From the NCBI GenBank assembly GCA_951799445.1, contig OX637296.1, positions 16,740,001 to 16,804,000 on the forward strand: 64,000 bases of DNA. The letters run 5' to 3'. This stretch comes from Pseudisothecium myosuroides (lineage: Eukaryota > Streptophyta > Bryopsida > Hypnales > Lembophyllaceae). The notes beneath the pieces are model-generated. The model had not been told where the DNA came from and made no database searches. It was given only the letters and a program-made list of their open reading frames with translations. The number at the start of each line of letters is the position of its first letter. Position 1 is the first letter of the stretch. Below, one piece after another: positions 1-11,406 of the stretch. The position numbers were made by a program, and so were the translations under genes.

Positions 1-820
1 CATCGCCATGTGCGGCAGCAGCGCTTTGCCCGCGGGCGTCCCCGGGGGACTCACCTGCAGGCGGTGACGCAGTTCATCATTTGAATAACTGCTGTAGTGG
101 TGTGAGTTTGAATTGGTTTGGTAGTTGTTGAATCTTTCTTGTAAGATGGCACCAGGAAGGAGAGCACTTGACCGATTCCTTCCTTCACGTGGAGCAAATT
201 TTGTGACTGATTTTAGTCTCTAGATAGTACCTTACGATTGATATGGATGCCTCATGGCATGCCTCAGAGGCTGAGGTCTTTTATGAAATTTGTTCATTAA
301 TCATTACTTCAGACATTCTTTATTTTACTACACGAGCCCTGTGCCATTGACTCTCGGTGCTTGTTTTATCTTCAAGTACATAAGCGTACCGTATGCCACA
401 GTTCGTGTGCGAGACTTCCGAAAGGAAGCTCACTGATCTCAGTAATCTGTGAAGAAAATCTGTCTGTCTGGCGAGGACAGTCTAAGTTATGTTGTTCATA
501 ATGTCAAAATTCTCTCATACATGTATACTAACTGTGCGAGAATTTGATCCCCGACGGAGTCACTGGTGACGCATCTATGATTATTCAACTGTGACGATAT
601 TGTACTCTGTTATCTTCAAACCAGTGACTGTGATAAGGAATTCTGGGAGGTGATGTTGTATATTTCCTCTTGGAGTCAAGGCTGTTCAAATTCTAGGAGA
701 AATTTGCACATTACTACCTTTATTTCATTTAGATGTACAACTCAACAACTCAGTTTATTGTCTTGCGTAAATGGCCTTCCCTACATTTTTTGTCTATAGT
801 TGCTTGAAAAGTTGAAGAAT
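1..820. other. Left-edge sequence without a clear gene; possible first exon of a minus-strand gene
   Basis: The first 60 bases are GC-rich, unlike the AT-rich remainder. On the minus strand an ATG at 80-78 opens a short frame that ends at 55 in a strong splice donor (CTGCAG then GTGAGT). A gene could therefore start here and run off the left edge. This rests on 26 bases and is weak. The stretch from about 90 to 820 has no supportable coding region; it lies downstream of the CHAT-domain gene and probably holds its 3' untranslated sequence. Confidence 0.25.
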
Positions 821-821
821 A

Positions 822-3800
822 CTAGATTGTTCCTGTGCCCTCGTCAACATTCAAAAGCCACTCGCGATAATCATTTGGAAGTGCTTTGAAGCCCAATGTA
901 AATGCACCATAACCAATTGCAGTACTTAACTCAAGGTCACGCTCCAAGAGTTTTTTGGCTCTCTGAGCATATTCTAGTGCTCCACGTTCATCCTTCATCA
1001 GATGCTTCAGGTAACTGGTTTGGATTAGAAGCTCATACGTTTCTCCAGTAGTCAATAATAAGTCATCAAATTCCTTCAGTGCATCTTCATGCTTGCCCAT
1101 GAGCCTCCAAGTCACCGCTCTTTCTTTTCTAAAAATGAAGTGTTCCTTTGCATCTTGACTGGTTTCAATAAGCTTTTCAGCATAGTCTAAAGCTCTTTGA
1201 TGTCTGCCCTTTGTCGCTTGCGTGTACATTATATGTTGCCTTCATTCAAACAAATATATCAATTAGAAATTCTTAATCATCGAAAGACTCTTTCACTCGA
1301 TTGTTGCAACTGTGAGATGGGTATTGAAAATGAAGAAATTAAGGAAGATTGTATAGTGCACTAAATGTTTTTACACTACTTTCAACTTAGATGTAAGTTA
1401 TGTGAGAAAGGAACAACTGAAGAGCCAGAAGAGAAGAAAAAACACAGCTTCAATACGTTTCTTACCGAAAAACTGTCATGAACTTTACATTTTCCGGGCG
1501 CTTCTCCAACTCCAGTTCAATCCTTTCCAACTGCTTGAAGGGGACAAGCATGTAAACTTCTTCAGCTAATGCGATGACCACTGGGGAGACTCGAGGGTCC
1601 GATCGTATGAGCAATCCCAACAGGGTTTCGATGGCAAAGATGGCATCGACAACTTCCTGTCGAAGTGCACAATCATGTGCGTTGGTCGCTGAATAAAGAT
1701 CCAAGAACGTGTGCACCTTGAGTGCCTCACTAACGAGCATCGTCCTCATATTATCACCCACAATGTGATCCAATAGGCATCTCAGTGATTCATTATGTTG
1801 TTTCGCAACCAGAGCCTTTCTTGCATTCTCCGTCCATAGCTCCTGGGGAAGGTGAACAGTCGGTAAACCCCAGATCAGAAATGGACCCCATCCGAAAATG
1901 TCCGCATTTTCGCTCTCCAATTGATCACTGGAAAGTTGGATCATTGCAGATTGAAGAGCAGTAGCTACATCTTTCCCATATTTCAAATTCTCATAAAAGG
2001 CTTTCATTAGCATTGGAGATGAAGAATCGCCAATTTCCCATTGCGACACAACTGCGGCTGGAACCCCGGCTATCATCAGCGCACGTGGGAGATTGACCTC
2101 ACCATCGCTGTAGTCCTAGATAATGCATTCCAAAAAATTGCACTATTAGGAAGTCTGGCTTGAGATTAAATTAATAAACTTATGAACGAGCACAATACAT
2201 GCAAGCTACAGACTGGCCACAAGAGCAATTTTGATACACTTCACATCCTAAAACCCTAAATTTGGTACCACTACAGCAAAGTGTTTTCCAACAGGTCAAA
2301 ATACGAGTGAGTCTTTTTCAAGAGCAACATAGTAGAGAGACTGAATGGACAACTTCTTGAGCAATAACGCCAATTTACCTGTCCTCGTGATGAATTGCAT
2401 GCACTAAGAACCACCAAGCGCGTGCGCCATTGAAGCCCACTTTTGACAATATCCTCCGACGGAAGCATATCATCTGCAGCCGGCGAACTATAACCCGCAG
2501 ACCTCCTAACAACACCCAACTCACCAGACGTGCTTCCATAGCTCTCAATATCGTGAGAAACCACAGCGTCAGATCCAAACCCTGGTTCCAGTGTTTGACT
2601 CGAACAAGATGGTCCCGGCGGTCTCGTATCACTGCTGCTGATATCTGCAAAAGAAAGATCAATCAATCCATGAAAAAGTTAGCCACAAACTTCTACCTAA
2701 GCATTACGATGTCATTTAATACAGCAGAGTTGGGTACTTGAGAATGCACTTAAGGGAAGGGTTACAGGTCCCTTGGAGCCTCACCAGAATGTTGGCGGAC
2801 CTTGGCAAACTGGAGAGAGCCCGTCTTATGAACATGCGAGGTTTTGCTCCAATGGCCATGGACTCCAAGGTGAATTAAAGCATAGACATACTCCTCTTTG
2901 GAATGACAAGCCTCCTCCACCAGCTCCAAAAAATTACCACGGGTAGCCTCATCTTTCTCCAGGGTCTTCACTTGGCTTGGAAAACAGGAGCGAAGATGCT
3001 CGAGCTCCTTCCCTGTTCCAGGAAGAAGATTCGTCTCATAGCTAGGGTTTCCCACAGCCAAGATGCACCCTTCTGGTTTCAATGGAAATTGGTCAAGGGT
3101 ACGGAGTCGCTGCTCACAGTGCTGCAGGACACGCAATGAGGGAGCAATTGCGATCGGGTGGAGTTGGAACAGATATTTTTGGGTCGTTCGATCTCGCAGC
3201 AGAGCAAACGGCACCCTATACAAGATCTGCACGCATACCAGTACTACCTTCGTAATTAATTAAGACCGTTCACCGCATCTCAAACCTCTTCAAGATTGTG
3301 GTGATCATGATTTGGAATTCGTGGTCATTGTTGGGTCTGTCTGAATTAGCCCTTGTATGTGCTTGAGGAGATATAATCTAGGTCGGGCTCCTTTTCTGTA
3401 TTCAAGCTAGGTTTGCATTCTTTTATCATTCAATAACCTAGCTAAGGAACAAGAAGATGAAATGGACATCACTAACCTTGTCAGGCACAAAGACTATCGT
3501 GGCTTTGGGGTTCAAATGCTTGAATATAGATTCTTCTGAGAGGGGTCGAATGAGAACATCATACAATCTCTCCAGAATACTGTGCACCTCGACCACCACA
3601 CTTGCATCCTTGCGCTGTCGAGGGATTGTGCTGTAAAACTTCTGCACCAAATCCTCCACTTCATCGGGTACGAAACCGAAGATCTTAGAGTGGATGCTTG
3701 GGTCTTTCTAAACAACGCATACAAGTTCGCAGTCAGTGCACACCCCTCTTGAGCAAATGTAATTTTCATTGTGCTTCACTTAAATTCGTGTTAGTCAACG

Positions 3801-6800
3801 AAGAGAAATTAGTCATACCAATATACCCGATTCAAAATGTGTGTCTTTGCCTACAGAGGATTTAAGCCAACTTACATGTATCATGAATGCCACAGCTCCT
3901 CTGTCGAAATATTTCTGGGTCGTGTACTCAATAAACAAAGGCTCTCCTTTGCAAGCCAACACGCATGATAGGACGGAGGATAGAGCTGCCTGTTAGGTCA
4001 AAAGAAAATCACACATCCTTGTATTAGATTTTCCAGATCATTGAGAGCATTATGAACCACATTCTCAGGTTCCAAAGCTTTGATGCTACGACTACTTAGG
4101 TTACAACCTTGAGAGCTGGAGACCACAAATAAAATTACATAACATATTGCTGCATTTACAACTAGATGTTCATGTTTATTGAGCACTTGCAATTTTTTCT
4201 TCTAAGGTTAAATCTGTATGGGACTAGGCTGTATGTATGTATCCAGAGTGATTTACCTGCTCATTCTTGTCAAACTCAATCAACTCTTCTTTCAAGGAAC
4301 CTAGCTTTCCTGCATCTCCATGTTTCATAGTATACCAAGGTCCCAGTTGATACAGAAGAGTTCTTGTGCGGCCTCTCTCCACCCACACCAGGAGGCTAAT
4401 CATGAAGGCAATCACGATAGATGAAATGGTTCCAGAATAGTCAACAGCTTCAGTCTTATTTGGGGAAATCACCTTTATGGACGATTCATTGCCATCTTGT
4501 TGAGTTAGCAGGCACCAATGTCCAAATTGAAGAAGATGAGATTGTAGCATAACATGTGCATCTTTCTTCGACTCCAAGAGCTGCAGCCATTCTGCTTCAT
4601 TTGAACTCCCTTGGGTCCAGTTATGAAGCAAGTCAGAGTAAATACCAATCGAATGCTTTAAGAGGCGACATGCCTTCACCATTTCCGGGAGGTCGACACG
4701 CTTGTGTTCATCCAAAGTGCAAGGATCCGATAGCCAAGAGGTGACCTCCTTCAACAACTCGGGCGCCGGCTTGGTGAATTGCAGATTTAGTTCTGAATGT
4801 CATAAACACCACATGATTTACTGAATGATTAAAAGAAGAAAATAAAACCACGCATCAAACTTCTCAACAGACTAAGGGCTTTTATAAATAATTAATTATG
4901 TTACCTTTCATGAGTTTGAGCTTGGAAAGATTGCATGTACGATGGCCCTAATAATGCACATGCAATACAAGAAATCAATCTGCCGTGAGTGGCAAAATTT
5001 ATTAAGAACTCCAAGCTCTTCACTCTAGCTAGCCTAAGTACTCATGCATATCTCAGCTGATCATCTCATAAGTCATAACCAAGTGAGCATCTCTGTACCT
5101 TCTTTCAGCCAGAGCTTCCTGTTCCAAATTGAAGCTGCATCATGAGCCTCAAAATCACCAGGACGTTTTTTATATATATAGGAGTGTTGAGTAAGCGTGA
5201 CTCCGTATTGCCCCAAAAACTTGGCAGTCAATTGGCGAAATCCTGCGGCTAGGCTAAAATCAAGTAGCAGTTCTTGCCTCTCACAAAAAGACTCCCATTT
5301 CAATGCCGAACCACCACCCAGAGAAAATTTAACAAGTATTTCATTAACAGACTCCAAGAAATGGTGCAAATTCGAATTTAGCATGCCTTCTTTCAGATCA
5401 AGCTGGTTGAAAATCTCGTTGGCTTCACTATACCTACACAATGTCATGCACTGCAATCAGCATCAGCCGAAGTTCCATCATTAGTGAACCCACTGTGCAC
5501 TAAAGAGTGAGTTTTTGGTACATTGATCAGCACTAATAGAAAGAATCAGTAGCAATAAAAGCATCGATTGAAAGAATAGAAAACATGAATATTATGAACT
5601 GCTTATTATGAAAAGAAGGGCACAAGGTAGGAACTTAATAGTTACCGCTCCTCTCCTATTAATCGCATTATGTCATCAGTCTGACTATCAAAACGAGTCT
5701 TGATCAGATTCTGTTCAGAAGCATACGCCTCCCATTCCCCATTATGATCAGAAATCGCCTTGGCAATCTGCGTCCGACTTTTGTTCACGTCATCAGCGTA
5801 AAGATTATAATCTCCAGTAGATTCGATCAAAAGTCTTGATATTGTCCATATCTGTCGATATATTGTCGGGAGATCTGGTGGAAGGTACGCAATCTTGCCA
5901 CTATCAACGTCCCGTCTTGCAATCAATTGTCCTCCCTCTTGTAAGTTGTCCTCAATTTGGTGCAGCATGGTTTTGACCGTGGTCAACAATCCCGTAGCTC
6001 GTTCATGATTTCCTAGAACGAGGTGGTTCTGTGCAGTACGACGATGGTAATCAAAAATATCGGCGTACACGAACTCAATATCACCACAAAGCTGAAATAG
6101 AGTCCTGTAGTCTTCCAAGAAATTACAAAGCTCGTCACCGCACTTAGTCACACGACGTGCCCCAGCATATACATCATCACCAATAGAGGCCAGATTCATC
6201 TCCCGATCGACGTTGAAGAACACGCTTTCCAGGGGGATGCATGTCATCTGGTACAGCAATTTGAATGCCTCCAGCATCTCCGAATCATCCGCACATTCGG
6301 TGATGAAGCCCTGGTTCCACTGAGTGAACGCATCCTTACACGCATCTCCACTCCACTTCCACTTGTCGGAGAGACTTGAAAGCTCATTAGTCAGGTCGGA
6401 CATATCAAACGGGGATCCGTCGTCGTACACGAAGGGTGCCAATCTCAAACAGAAAAGGAAACAGCTGAGGGAAATAACCCTAGCAACATATAGACATTGC
6501 GATACTATTCCAGGACTCAGGTTGAAAGATCCTTCCCTATGACGGCAGATTAGGACTTCCGCTAACTTGTCGTCTCGACACAACTCATCATACATGGAGC
6601 CGGATCCTTCAAACGTCGTCTCTTCGCACGACTGATCCAGGAAGTGTACTTTTTCACTGCACCACTTGAGGAGGTCTTGTTCAGATTCCAAAGGTGATGC
6701 AAACATTGCGTCAGGTATATCCTTCCTGGGCGTTAAGTGTCCCAGAACAGGTTCCCATAAAGGAAATCGAAAATGCCTTGCATTTGGATCTAATTTTTCA

Positions 6801-6883
6801 AGGTAACTGGTCTGGAAATCGGAGGGCTGGGTATCCGAAATGCAAGGATTTGGCCAACAAGATAGGCACGTCCTAAACGCCAT
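822..6883 (-). CDS. CHAT-domain (caspase-like) cysteine protease with helical N-terminal region and C-terminal TPR-like segment
   Basis: Exons (minus strand): 6883-5646, 5433-5099, 4792-4257, 3989-3876, 3707-3477, 3226-2785, 2644-2379, 2115-1466 and 1203-822. Each junction has GT-AG borders, and phases join into a 1397-residue frame. The CHAT domain spans about residues 800-1110. It shows the family's VPDK-LYRVPFALLRD entry, IAPSLRVL, the catalytic His in ALIHLGVHGHW (His941), the catalytic Cys in LVVLSACNSSRG (Cys1048), then NLPRALMIAGVPAAVVSQW and GWGPFLIWG. Both dyad residues are present, so an active clan-CD protease is expected. The last exon has TPR-like repeats (ALDYAEKL, MGKHEDALKEF). 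The first 800 residues look helical and I do not recognise a family. CHAT proteases sit in prokaryotic, fungal and some eukaryotic regulated-proteolysis and cell-death systems. It is divergently placed to the gasdermin-like gene at 9403. Weakest points: the start (ATG 6883 has an in-frame TAG directly before it, so it is a true start or an exon edge) and the last acceptor at 1204. Confidence 0.85.
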
Positions 6884-7975
6884 CTATCCCAAGTGCTCAA
6901 AATTACATGCGCGCTCACAATGAAAAGTCGTGGGCAGAGGGATCGCCACACAGAAACATTACCGAATGCTCCACGCACTTTGAGCAGCTCTGAAATCAAT
7001 AGCAGCAGCTTCACTACCCTTGCTCTCCACTAACTTCATCAAATTATGTGCTGAGGTAAGCATTTGTGAGAAGAAATGAAGTCAACAAACTAAATAATTG
7101 TTCTACCATTCAAGCGAGGAACCAGTAGCAAGAACTTACGAAGATTAGAGTGGTAAAGGAGAGGATTCAGAAAAAAGCAACATAATTCTTGTACGTGCAT
7201 CTGGAGAAATCAGAATCAAAGAAAAATTACTCCATGACTGTTAAGCTGGGTTAACTAAGAAACGCAAAACAAACCTAACAAGAGTGCTATATATATTAGA
7301 TTGAAGGAGGGCCACTTACAAGGTATTAAGCTCAGAAACTCTGGGAGTAACTTGTGTATCAAAATAAGGCGCCTTCATGATAGGCCGCCATCACAACACG
7401 CTCTTGAATTAAAACTGTGTTCCAATCGATCTCAACAACTGGACAATTGGGCTCAAAACTGACAACGAATAAATACAGCTAGAGCACTTGAGGGATACAA
7501 ACCCGGAATGGCAACTCCTGCATCATAAGCCAGGCCACCTCCGTCATTTTGGAACTGGTGAAGCAGCAGCTCTGCATTCCTAATCTTAGTCCTATGTGTC
7601 CACATAAATCCTGCTTGTAGCACAGAAAAATGCTCAGTTTCTTTATGACACCTCCTTTTTAGGAGTCAACATTGTTCTTCATTTCGGAATCGATGTTTCG
7701 AAAATTAAAAGAGTTAACCGAAGCATTTGAAATCGGAAAAGGCCTGACTCACCTGCTCTAATTTGTAAATCCCCAGAAGAGGATAGTCGATCATATTCCA
7801 AATGGATGACCAACAATATGAGAACACCAGGCATCGAAGGAAGGATAAAGTGGAACATTGCATTCAAGGACAGCGATTCCAGGCTATCACTAAGTTCATG
7901 ACACGCAAGCATGAGAAAAACTCCGGCTACATATGGCATGCAACGAATGGGGTGAGCCAACCAACACGGCCTACA
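6884..7975 (-). other. Probable upstream exons of the CHAT-domain gene, not cleanly joinable
   Basis: Several minus-strand blocks look coding and have splice borders. One is 7970-7753, helical, ending at CAG|GTGAGT. Another is 7610-7503, containing RNAELLLHQFQNDGGG, in phase with it. From about 7442 there is a block with VVEIDWNTVLIQERVVMAAY; two more lie near 7204-7141 and 7044-6962 (LVESKGSEAAAIDFRAAQS). They resemble TPR-type helices and point into the CHAT gene. However, the block near 7.4 kb meets a stop before an obvious donor. The 6962 donor is also in the wrong phase to reach the long exon that starts at 6883. So either exon borders are missed, or the N-terminal part is disrupted, or translation starts at 6883 and these blocks are remnants. 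Confidence 0.45.
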
Positions 7976-9402
7976 TAACTTAGATTTTTAAGTCCTTGTG
8001 TCGTGGAAGGCAAGGCACTGTCAAATATCAATGAATTATTTATCGTCCACTGAGTGGTCAGCCGAGGTTCTTGGTTCCACGAATTTGACTTCAATTTAAA
8101 TTACAGCAACTGTTGCTTGTCTGTACGTACCTTAACTTAAGTTAACGTATTTAGGTTGCTCCCAAATTGCTTGTCTGTAAATTGCTTATAATGATCTGCC
8201 TTGTGCTTGTCGGTTGTGATAACTTAGCTTGTTGGCAAATAGGCAGTTCGAATTGTTTATTGCTGTACCCCATTGTATTGTACGGTTGCATGCGATTGCT
8301 TGTCACGAAGTTACACTTGTAATCTTTGCTGCACTGTACCGTACAGTTCCAAGTTATTATAGTGCTGAATAGTTCCAATGTTCAATTTACAGAAGACTTG
8401 GGGTGCAATTCGAGATCGTTGCTTGGGCCATATCTGATCCGTGCAAGTCCAGGAATTCTGGGTCCAGACTCTCATTCAATCGACGTGTACAAATGCCGAA
8501 GACGCGAAATAACTGTGTTTGGATCTATGTCCCTACACTGCAGGTCTCCCGGGCCTCTTTACACTGTTGACCTCCCTCTTTAATATGCACGTGCAGTGGG
8601 AAAGGTTAGAGCACATCCCTGTTTGATCCTCACTTTAATACGGGTTTCACTGTCGCATAAATGGGCAATTTCGTTAAAATGGTGGTATTCCAAGTGCCAC
8701 TTTGAAGGTGTAACATTTTCACCATCTAGGACTAGTATAGATTTCAGGATGGCCGTTCTGAACCATCTAAGACTGGTATAGATTTCAGGATGGGCGTTTT
8801 GAACTGCTTTCATGCCATTTTAAAAAAATATCGCCATTTTAACGAAATTGCTCATATAAACAAATTTTAAAGAATGGATCCTCAAAGAATGAGTTCATTT
8901 CCACTACTGTACCTTTCCTTCATTCCTTTGTGTACCCTGTTCATCACATTAAGCCTCCACGTGTTTACTTAGCTACTCCTGGGTACGGAATGTTCCACAC
9001 CATCTAACTTACTGTAAAGCCAAGGTAGAGACAGTGCATGCTACTGTACGGTGAATGTTATGTATTGGGTGTGAAAGCGGGTGAATTGACAAATATCTCG
9101 GTACGGCAACAGTGAATCAGTTTCAAATTTCCTCACAGATTCCCCGTGCAGTGCACCCATTCCCATCAGAGAGCCCCAGTTGCCACCAAACAGATCCTAC
9201 GCCTTCAAGTTCACCGATGGTTTGAATGGACGCAAGAGTCGAGACCTCCGAGTCGTGGTTTCATATGAATGTCCTCATTGCGAATGACACGGTCTGTTGT
9301 GGACACACACACAGCAAGCAGCAGTGTTAGTAAGGGAATTGAAAGTTAGCTTTGTATTGTACTGCTCGATCAGGTTAACGTACTAGCCAACCAGCGTCGA
9401 TC
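7976..9402. promoter_or_regulatory. Divergent intergenic region between CHAT-domain and gasdermin-like genes
   Basis: About 1.4 kb separates the two head-to-head genes and must hold both promoters and 5' untranslated regions. I see no coding sequence here. It contains a fold-back element (about 8620-8887) with an internal 41-bp tandem repeat, annotated separately. The 200 bases before the ATG at 9403 are less AT-rich and probably transcribed leader. No TATA box or named operator can be claimed. Confidence 0.4.
8620..8887. repeat. Fold-back (MITE-like) element in the divergent promoter region
   Basis: The sequence around 8663-8685 (GCAATTTCGTTAAAATGG) recurs as its reverse complement around 8831-8852. 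Weaker inverted similarity extends outward on both sides, including a GGATCCTCA-like outer end. The loop contains two near-identical 41-bp tandem units at 8722-8762 and 8763-8803 that share TAGATTTCAGGATGG. There is no coding potential. The structure fits a short miniature inverted-repeat element. Confidence 0.55.
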
Positions 9403-10861
9403 ATGCCTTCAGGTGTAGGGGGGTTGTCGGCCGAGGAGGTCTTTTTCAAACGGTTGCACTACAGGACCGTCTGCCCTCTGGAGCATCAGCTAGAATGTCT
9501 GGACGTTCTCACCCGAGTGGACGAAAGTGTGCTCCACAGGATTGCGCTCAAGATGTCCAGGACCAAATTGACGCCTCTGGTGAAACAAGGATCCATGGAA
9601 ACCGAGGATTTGATGGCGGAAGACTCCAAGTGGCGACAATCACCTGAAGGAACGGCTCAACTTCTTCGCATCCGTAAAGGGAGAGCCCAGCTCAAGAACG
9701 CCCTCATACAAAGGCTGCCATTTGCAGAGTTTCAGAAGGAGCTGTTGCCCAAAGCGAGTCTGTCATGGAAGAAGTCCAAAGGAGTCGTGGCTTGGCTTTG
9801 CGGCATCACGGGGGTGGACCTGGGAGAGGAGGAAAGTCTGTCCTGCACTATGGATGGCTTGATCGCTGCTTCTGTTGATTTCACCAAGGTTCGCAGTTGG
9901 ATCTCCGCCGGGGATTGGCGTCCAGACGCAACAACCCTAAACCTGTGCTCGGTTGATTGGTCCAAGGACCGTGGGTAAGTGCTCCAATTTTCACTTCTTT
10001 TACATCACTAGCTGGCAACTAGGACCATGATTGTGCATATTGTGGTTGCGAGCTCTGCCCATCAGGTATCTTATGAAATTGTCAAATGATATATTCAGCA
10101 ATGGCGTCGAAGTGGTATACATCGTAAAGCACGAAATGCCTGTTGTGTTGGGTCTGGCTCTAATTGGTTTGAAACCACTGTATACGGTATCGAGTTAAAG
10201 AATTTGAAGACCAATTTTTCGAAATTCCTGAAGAATGTTTGAATCTGTCGAAATCAAGAGGGGTTTTGCAATCTTTAATGACTTGATTGTGGTGTAAGTT
10301 AGTTTGTTTAAGAGATTTGCAGTGGAGCTGCCTTTTCCTTTTAACGAGACTTAATTCCATCGCACATGGTTTCCGCCATGCAGAAGTAGGATAAAAGAGC
10401 TCTGGATTGTGACCGAAATTCTGTACGCAAAGAAATGCACTGTGGGGGGAAGCAACGGATACTCCCACAAGGTGATGGCGAAGTATTCGATCACGGGAGT
10501 TCCGGGAGCCAGCGTTGATGTGGGTGCAGAAATTGGCATACACAAGATTGATGAGTCTTCAGTGGAGTTAAGAGCCAGAAAAAACAAACAATTCATAGTT
10601 GGCTACAGAACTATGCGAGTCGATTACAACCCAGATGGCACTCTTCAAGCATTGAAGGCGCCGGGAGACGCAGAGGTTCGTGCAGGCGAGGACGACGATC
10701 CGCGTCAAACAAATTTGATATCGATGGAAGAGGACATCTTTGAGGTCGACGAAGATGGAGACGAAGTTCCTATTCCGCTGATGACGCCTACCGAACAAGA
10801 GGTCCAAGCCCTCAGATCAGTTGTAGCCGATTCCAGAGAGGAGGGTTCTTCGTCAACCTGA
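9403..10861 (+). CDS. Gasdermin-like pore-forming protein (putative), two exons
   Basis: Exons 9403-9974 and 10384-10861 join in phase (GG|GTAAGT donor, TGCAG acceptor; an alternative in-frame acceptor TAG lies at 10389). They give 349 residues ending in TGA. Residues 1-190 are mixed helical with no motif I can name. Residues about 196-276 have an alternating strand pattern: ELWIVTEILYAKKC, a Gly-rich loop, GVPGASVDVGAEIGI, SSVELRARKNKQ, then FIVGYRTMRVDY. This order resembles the second half of a gasdermin N-terminal pore-forming domain: a strand after a conserved hydrophobic/VT motif, a G-rich linker, and a final F-x-x-x-YR or YGVIELYV-type strand. It is closest to the fungal RCD-1/HET-Q1 type. 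A strongly acidic tail (about residues 288-349) follows and could be an inhibitory or cleavable C-terminus. No signal peptide is seen. The family call is by pattern only. The adjacent CHAT protease gene strengthens it. Alternatively it is a plant-specific protein of unknown function. Confidence 0.55.
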
Positions 10862-11406
10862 TGGTTTCAAAGGTAAACATTTGATGTGGATGTCCTTCAA
10901 TTCCAGGCAGTACTGTAACTGCATCTAGGACCGAGGTGGGTCTGACTCGAGGTGTTTCTCTCGAGTGAGGTCGACAGAAAAATAAGCATGCATCCAAATC
11001 AAGCCGAGGAGGTACAATATCTTAGGAACAAGGAGCAATATTCTGTCAAAGCTCTGCAATGAATTATGATAGGTAGAAACTACCAGTCAGAGAATGTAAC
11101 TAAGTTCTTTGCGATACAACCAGAATTTCCCTGATGGACCACCAGGAGGATACAACGCCAGCTACACTGGAGCATCAGCACCCTGTGCGGTAATTCTGGG
11201 CTTCTCCTCAAGTACCTCTTGTTTCAGCAATTCCGCAAAGGTGGCATCATCCACGACGGACCGAAACTTGTTACACAATCCTGTGTCCACCATGCCACAG
11301 GGTTCACACAATTCACATACACGGTGGAGCCTTGAGAGCGATTGGCATTGTGCATGATAGTTCTCTGCGCCAGAAATCGAGTGTAGGCATTTGAAAGAAC
11401 TTTTGA
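10862..11406. other. 3' flank of the gasdermin-like gene
   Basis: There is no supportable gene here. The composition is intermediate, so the stretch probably includes the 3' untranslated region of the upstream gene. It runs up to the 8-bp target duplication of the hAT-like element. Confidence 0.4.

Noticed and set aside
2430..2741. 103-codon plus-strand frame
   Set aside because: It is a shadow of the CHAT exon carrying the catalytic Cys on the opposite strand.
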